A stretch of 64,000 bases of DNA from Pseudomonas sp. GD03944 (lineage in GTDB: Bacteria > Pseudomonadota > Gammaproteobacteria > Pseudomonadales > Pseudomonadaceae): the NCBI RefSeq assembly GCF_029839275.1, contig NZ_JAOCAH010000009.1:150852-214851 (forward strand). Direction: 5' to 3'. Positions within the stretch are counted from its first letter, which is position 1. Each line of letters opens with the position of its first letter. A model generated the notes under the pieces. That model worked only from the letters and a program-made list of their open reading frames with translations. It ran no database searches and was not told the origin of the DNA. The translations under genes were made by a program, and so were the position numbers. Below, one piece after another: positions 62,953 through 64,000 of the stretch.

Positions 62953-63861
62953 ATGCTGCCCATCGAATCCCTGAGTGGCGTCACCACCTTCGTGGTCACG
63001 GCGAGGGCCCGCAGCTTTACCGACGCCGCGGAAAAGCTCGGCGTATCCAAATCCGCCGTCGGCAAATCCATTGCCCGCCTCGAAGAGCGCTTGGGTGTGA
63101 AGCTGTTCCACCGCACCACCCGGCGCGTCACCCTGTCGGCGGACGGCGCAGCCTACCTCGCTGCCTGCTCCGCAGCCCTGGACGAAATCGCCGCCGCAGA
63201 AACCTGCCTCGGCACACGCTCGCACCAGCCGACGGGGCGCCTGCGCATCGACATGCCGGCGGCGTTCGGCCGGCAGGTCATGCTGCCGCTGTTGCTGGAG
63301 ATCGGCCGGCGCTACCCCGGGCTGCATTTCACCCTGACCTTCACCGACCACCTGATCGACCCCATCGAAGAGGGTGTGGACCTCGCCATTCGCTTTGGCG
63401 ACCCGAAGGATTCCACCGACCTGATCGCCCGGCGGCTTACCAGCCAGCGCTGGGTCATCTGTGGCGCACCCGATTACCTGGCGCACCACGGCACGCCCCA
63501 AACACCAGACGACCTCCAGGCGCATTGTGGAATCGTCGGCTACCGCCGCGGGCAGCCGTTGTCCTGGCGGGTGAATGTGGAGGGCGTGGCGCAGCGCGTG
63601 GCACCGCCGCCGACCCACCAGATGGGCGATGGCGAAGCGATCATCGCCGCCACCGTGGCAGGGCTTGGCCTGTGCCAGATACCCCTTTCCCTGTGCCGCG
63701 AGCACATCGAGGCAGGCCGCCTGGTCACGGTGCTGGATGCCTACACCGCCGACCTGATCGACGTGCATGCCGTGTGGCCGCGGACGGCGCACCTGCGGCC
63801 CAAGGTGCGGTATGTCGTCGACACCCTGGTCGAGCTGGGGCGGGCAGGGCGCTTGGGCTGA
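62953..63861 (+). CDS. LysR-family transcriptional regulator
   Basis: The 302-residue protein has the CrgA-type winged helix-turn-helix (about 5-63) with SFTDAAEKLGVSKSAVGKSIARLEERLGVKLFHRTTRRVTLSADG and an effector domain starting PTGRLRIDMPAAFGR. It probably controls the divergent MFS exporter and itself through the inverted repeat at 62916-62946. The effector is not known. Confidence 0.9.
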   Translation: MLPIESLSGVTTFVVTARARSFTDAAEKLGVSKSAVGKSIARLEERLGVKLFHRTTRRVTLSADGAAYLAACSAALDEIAAAETCLGTRSHQPTGRLRIDMPAAFGRQVMLPLLLEIGRRYPGLHFTLTFTDHLIDPIEEGVDLAIRFGDPKDSTDLIARRLTSQRWVICGAPDYLAHHGTPQTPDDLQAHCGIVGYRRGQPLSWRVNVEGVAQRVAPPPTHQMGDGEAIIAATVAGLGLCQIPLSLCREHIEAGRLVTVLDAYTADLIDVHAVWPRTAHLRPKVRYVVDTLVELGRAGRLG

Positions 63862-63903
63862 GCCTGTCAGCCAGGGCGCCCGCCACGCGAGCGCCCCGTC
63901 CGG

Positions 63904-64000
63904 TTACAGCCGCAGGGCCGTTTGCCGCGCCTGATGGTTACCACCCAGCGGCGAACACAACCGCTGATGCACGCGACTCAGGAACCCCACCTCGAACGCC
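63904..64000 (-). CDS. Second QslA-like small protein (partial, cut by window edge)
   Basis: The last 31 codons and a TAA stop are present. The end of the protein, AFEVGFLSRVHQRLCSPLGG and then 11 residues ending ALRL, matches the C-terminus of the 10608-10904 product at about 25 of 31 positions. The start lies outside the window. It converges on the LysR gene 42 bp away. Confidence 0.7.
   Translation of the reverse strand, partial: AFEVGFLSRVHQRLCSPLGGNHQARQTALRL

Overview
The window looks like a chromosomal segment of a Pseudomonas species. It is GC-rich with strong third-position GC bias, and it carries genus-typical genes: the liv/bra branched-chain amino acid operon, rhlG, phaJ1, the fadD2-fadD1 pair, a ccoM-like small oxidase subunit behind two Anr-type boxes, opgGH, rapA and hrpA. 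Intergenic gaps are packed with Pseudomonas-type REP elements. All assignments come from reading the translated sequence and from memory of the families; no database search was run.

Layout. Bases 1-2500: the end of fpr, then trmO, an rhlG-like reductase and a yehS-like gene. 2500-3815: an rRNA pseudouridine synthase and a 166-bp tandem repeat array. 3860-8740: livK-livHMGF, with an internal terminator and a perfect 16-bp palindrome in its upstream region. 9037-10536: two small conserved proteins and a LysE exporter. 10600-11400: a compact module on the minus strand consisting of a C4-like antisense RNA, an Ash/Icd-like leader ORF, a 52-aa ORF and a short QslA-like protein; a second QslA-like copy is cut by the right edge. 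11700-15253: an AT-richer accessory island with a DUF2188 protein, an unknown protein, a DUF4062 protein and an S-type-pyocin-like HNH nuclease with its immunity protein.

15316-18546: an ABC importer of the phosphonate/selenate type. 18689-20370: a coupled GarR-like dehydrogenase and Hyi-like isomerase. 20379-24320: two cyclic-di-GMP proteins (periplasmic-binding sensor plus GGDEF, and a MucR-like MHYT-GGDEF-EAL protein). 24513-26684: a 723-aa FtsZ/tubulin-superfamily GTPase of unknown role, downstream of opgGH (26885-31056) and an acyltransferase. 32730-44688: an MFS transporter, rapA, a small acidic protein, alkB plus a coupled basic peptide, ccoM, an aaeBXA-type efflux operon, DUF1993, phaJ1 and a lipase-like hydrolase. 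44917-48642: fadD2 and fadD1. 49098-53274: a LysR regulator, an EmrBA-like pump and a small membrane protein. 53803-55294: a divergent EamA/MarR pair with a perfect palindromic operator. 55337-61580: hrpA, a membrane-anchored hydrolase and a DUF3087 protein. 61664-63861: a divergent MFS/LysR pair.

The two most interesting items are the chromosomal FtsZ-like GTPase beside opgGH and the C4-like antisense-RNA module beside the QslA-like gene. In the second, two separate complementary segments between the RNA and the downstream leader can be read directly from the sequence.
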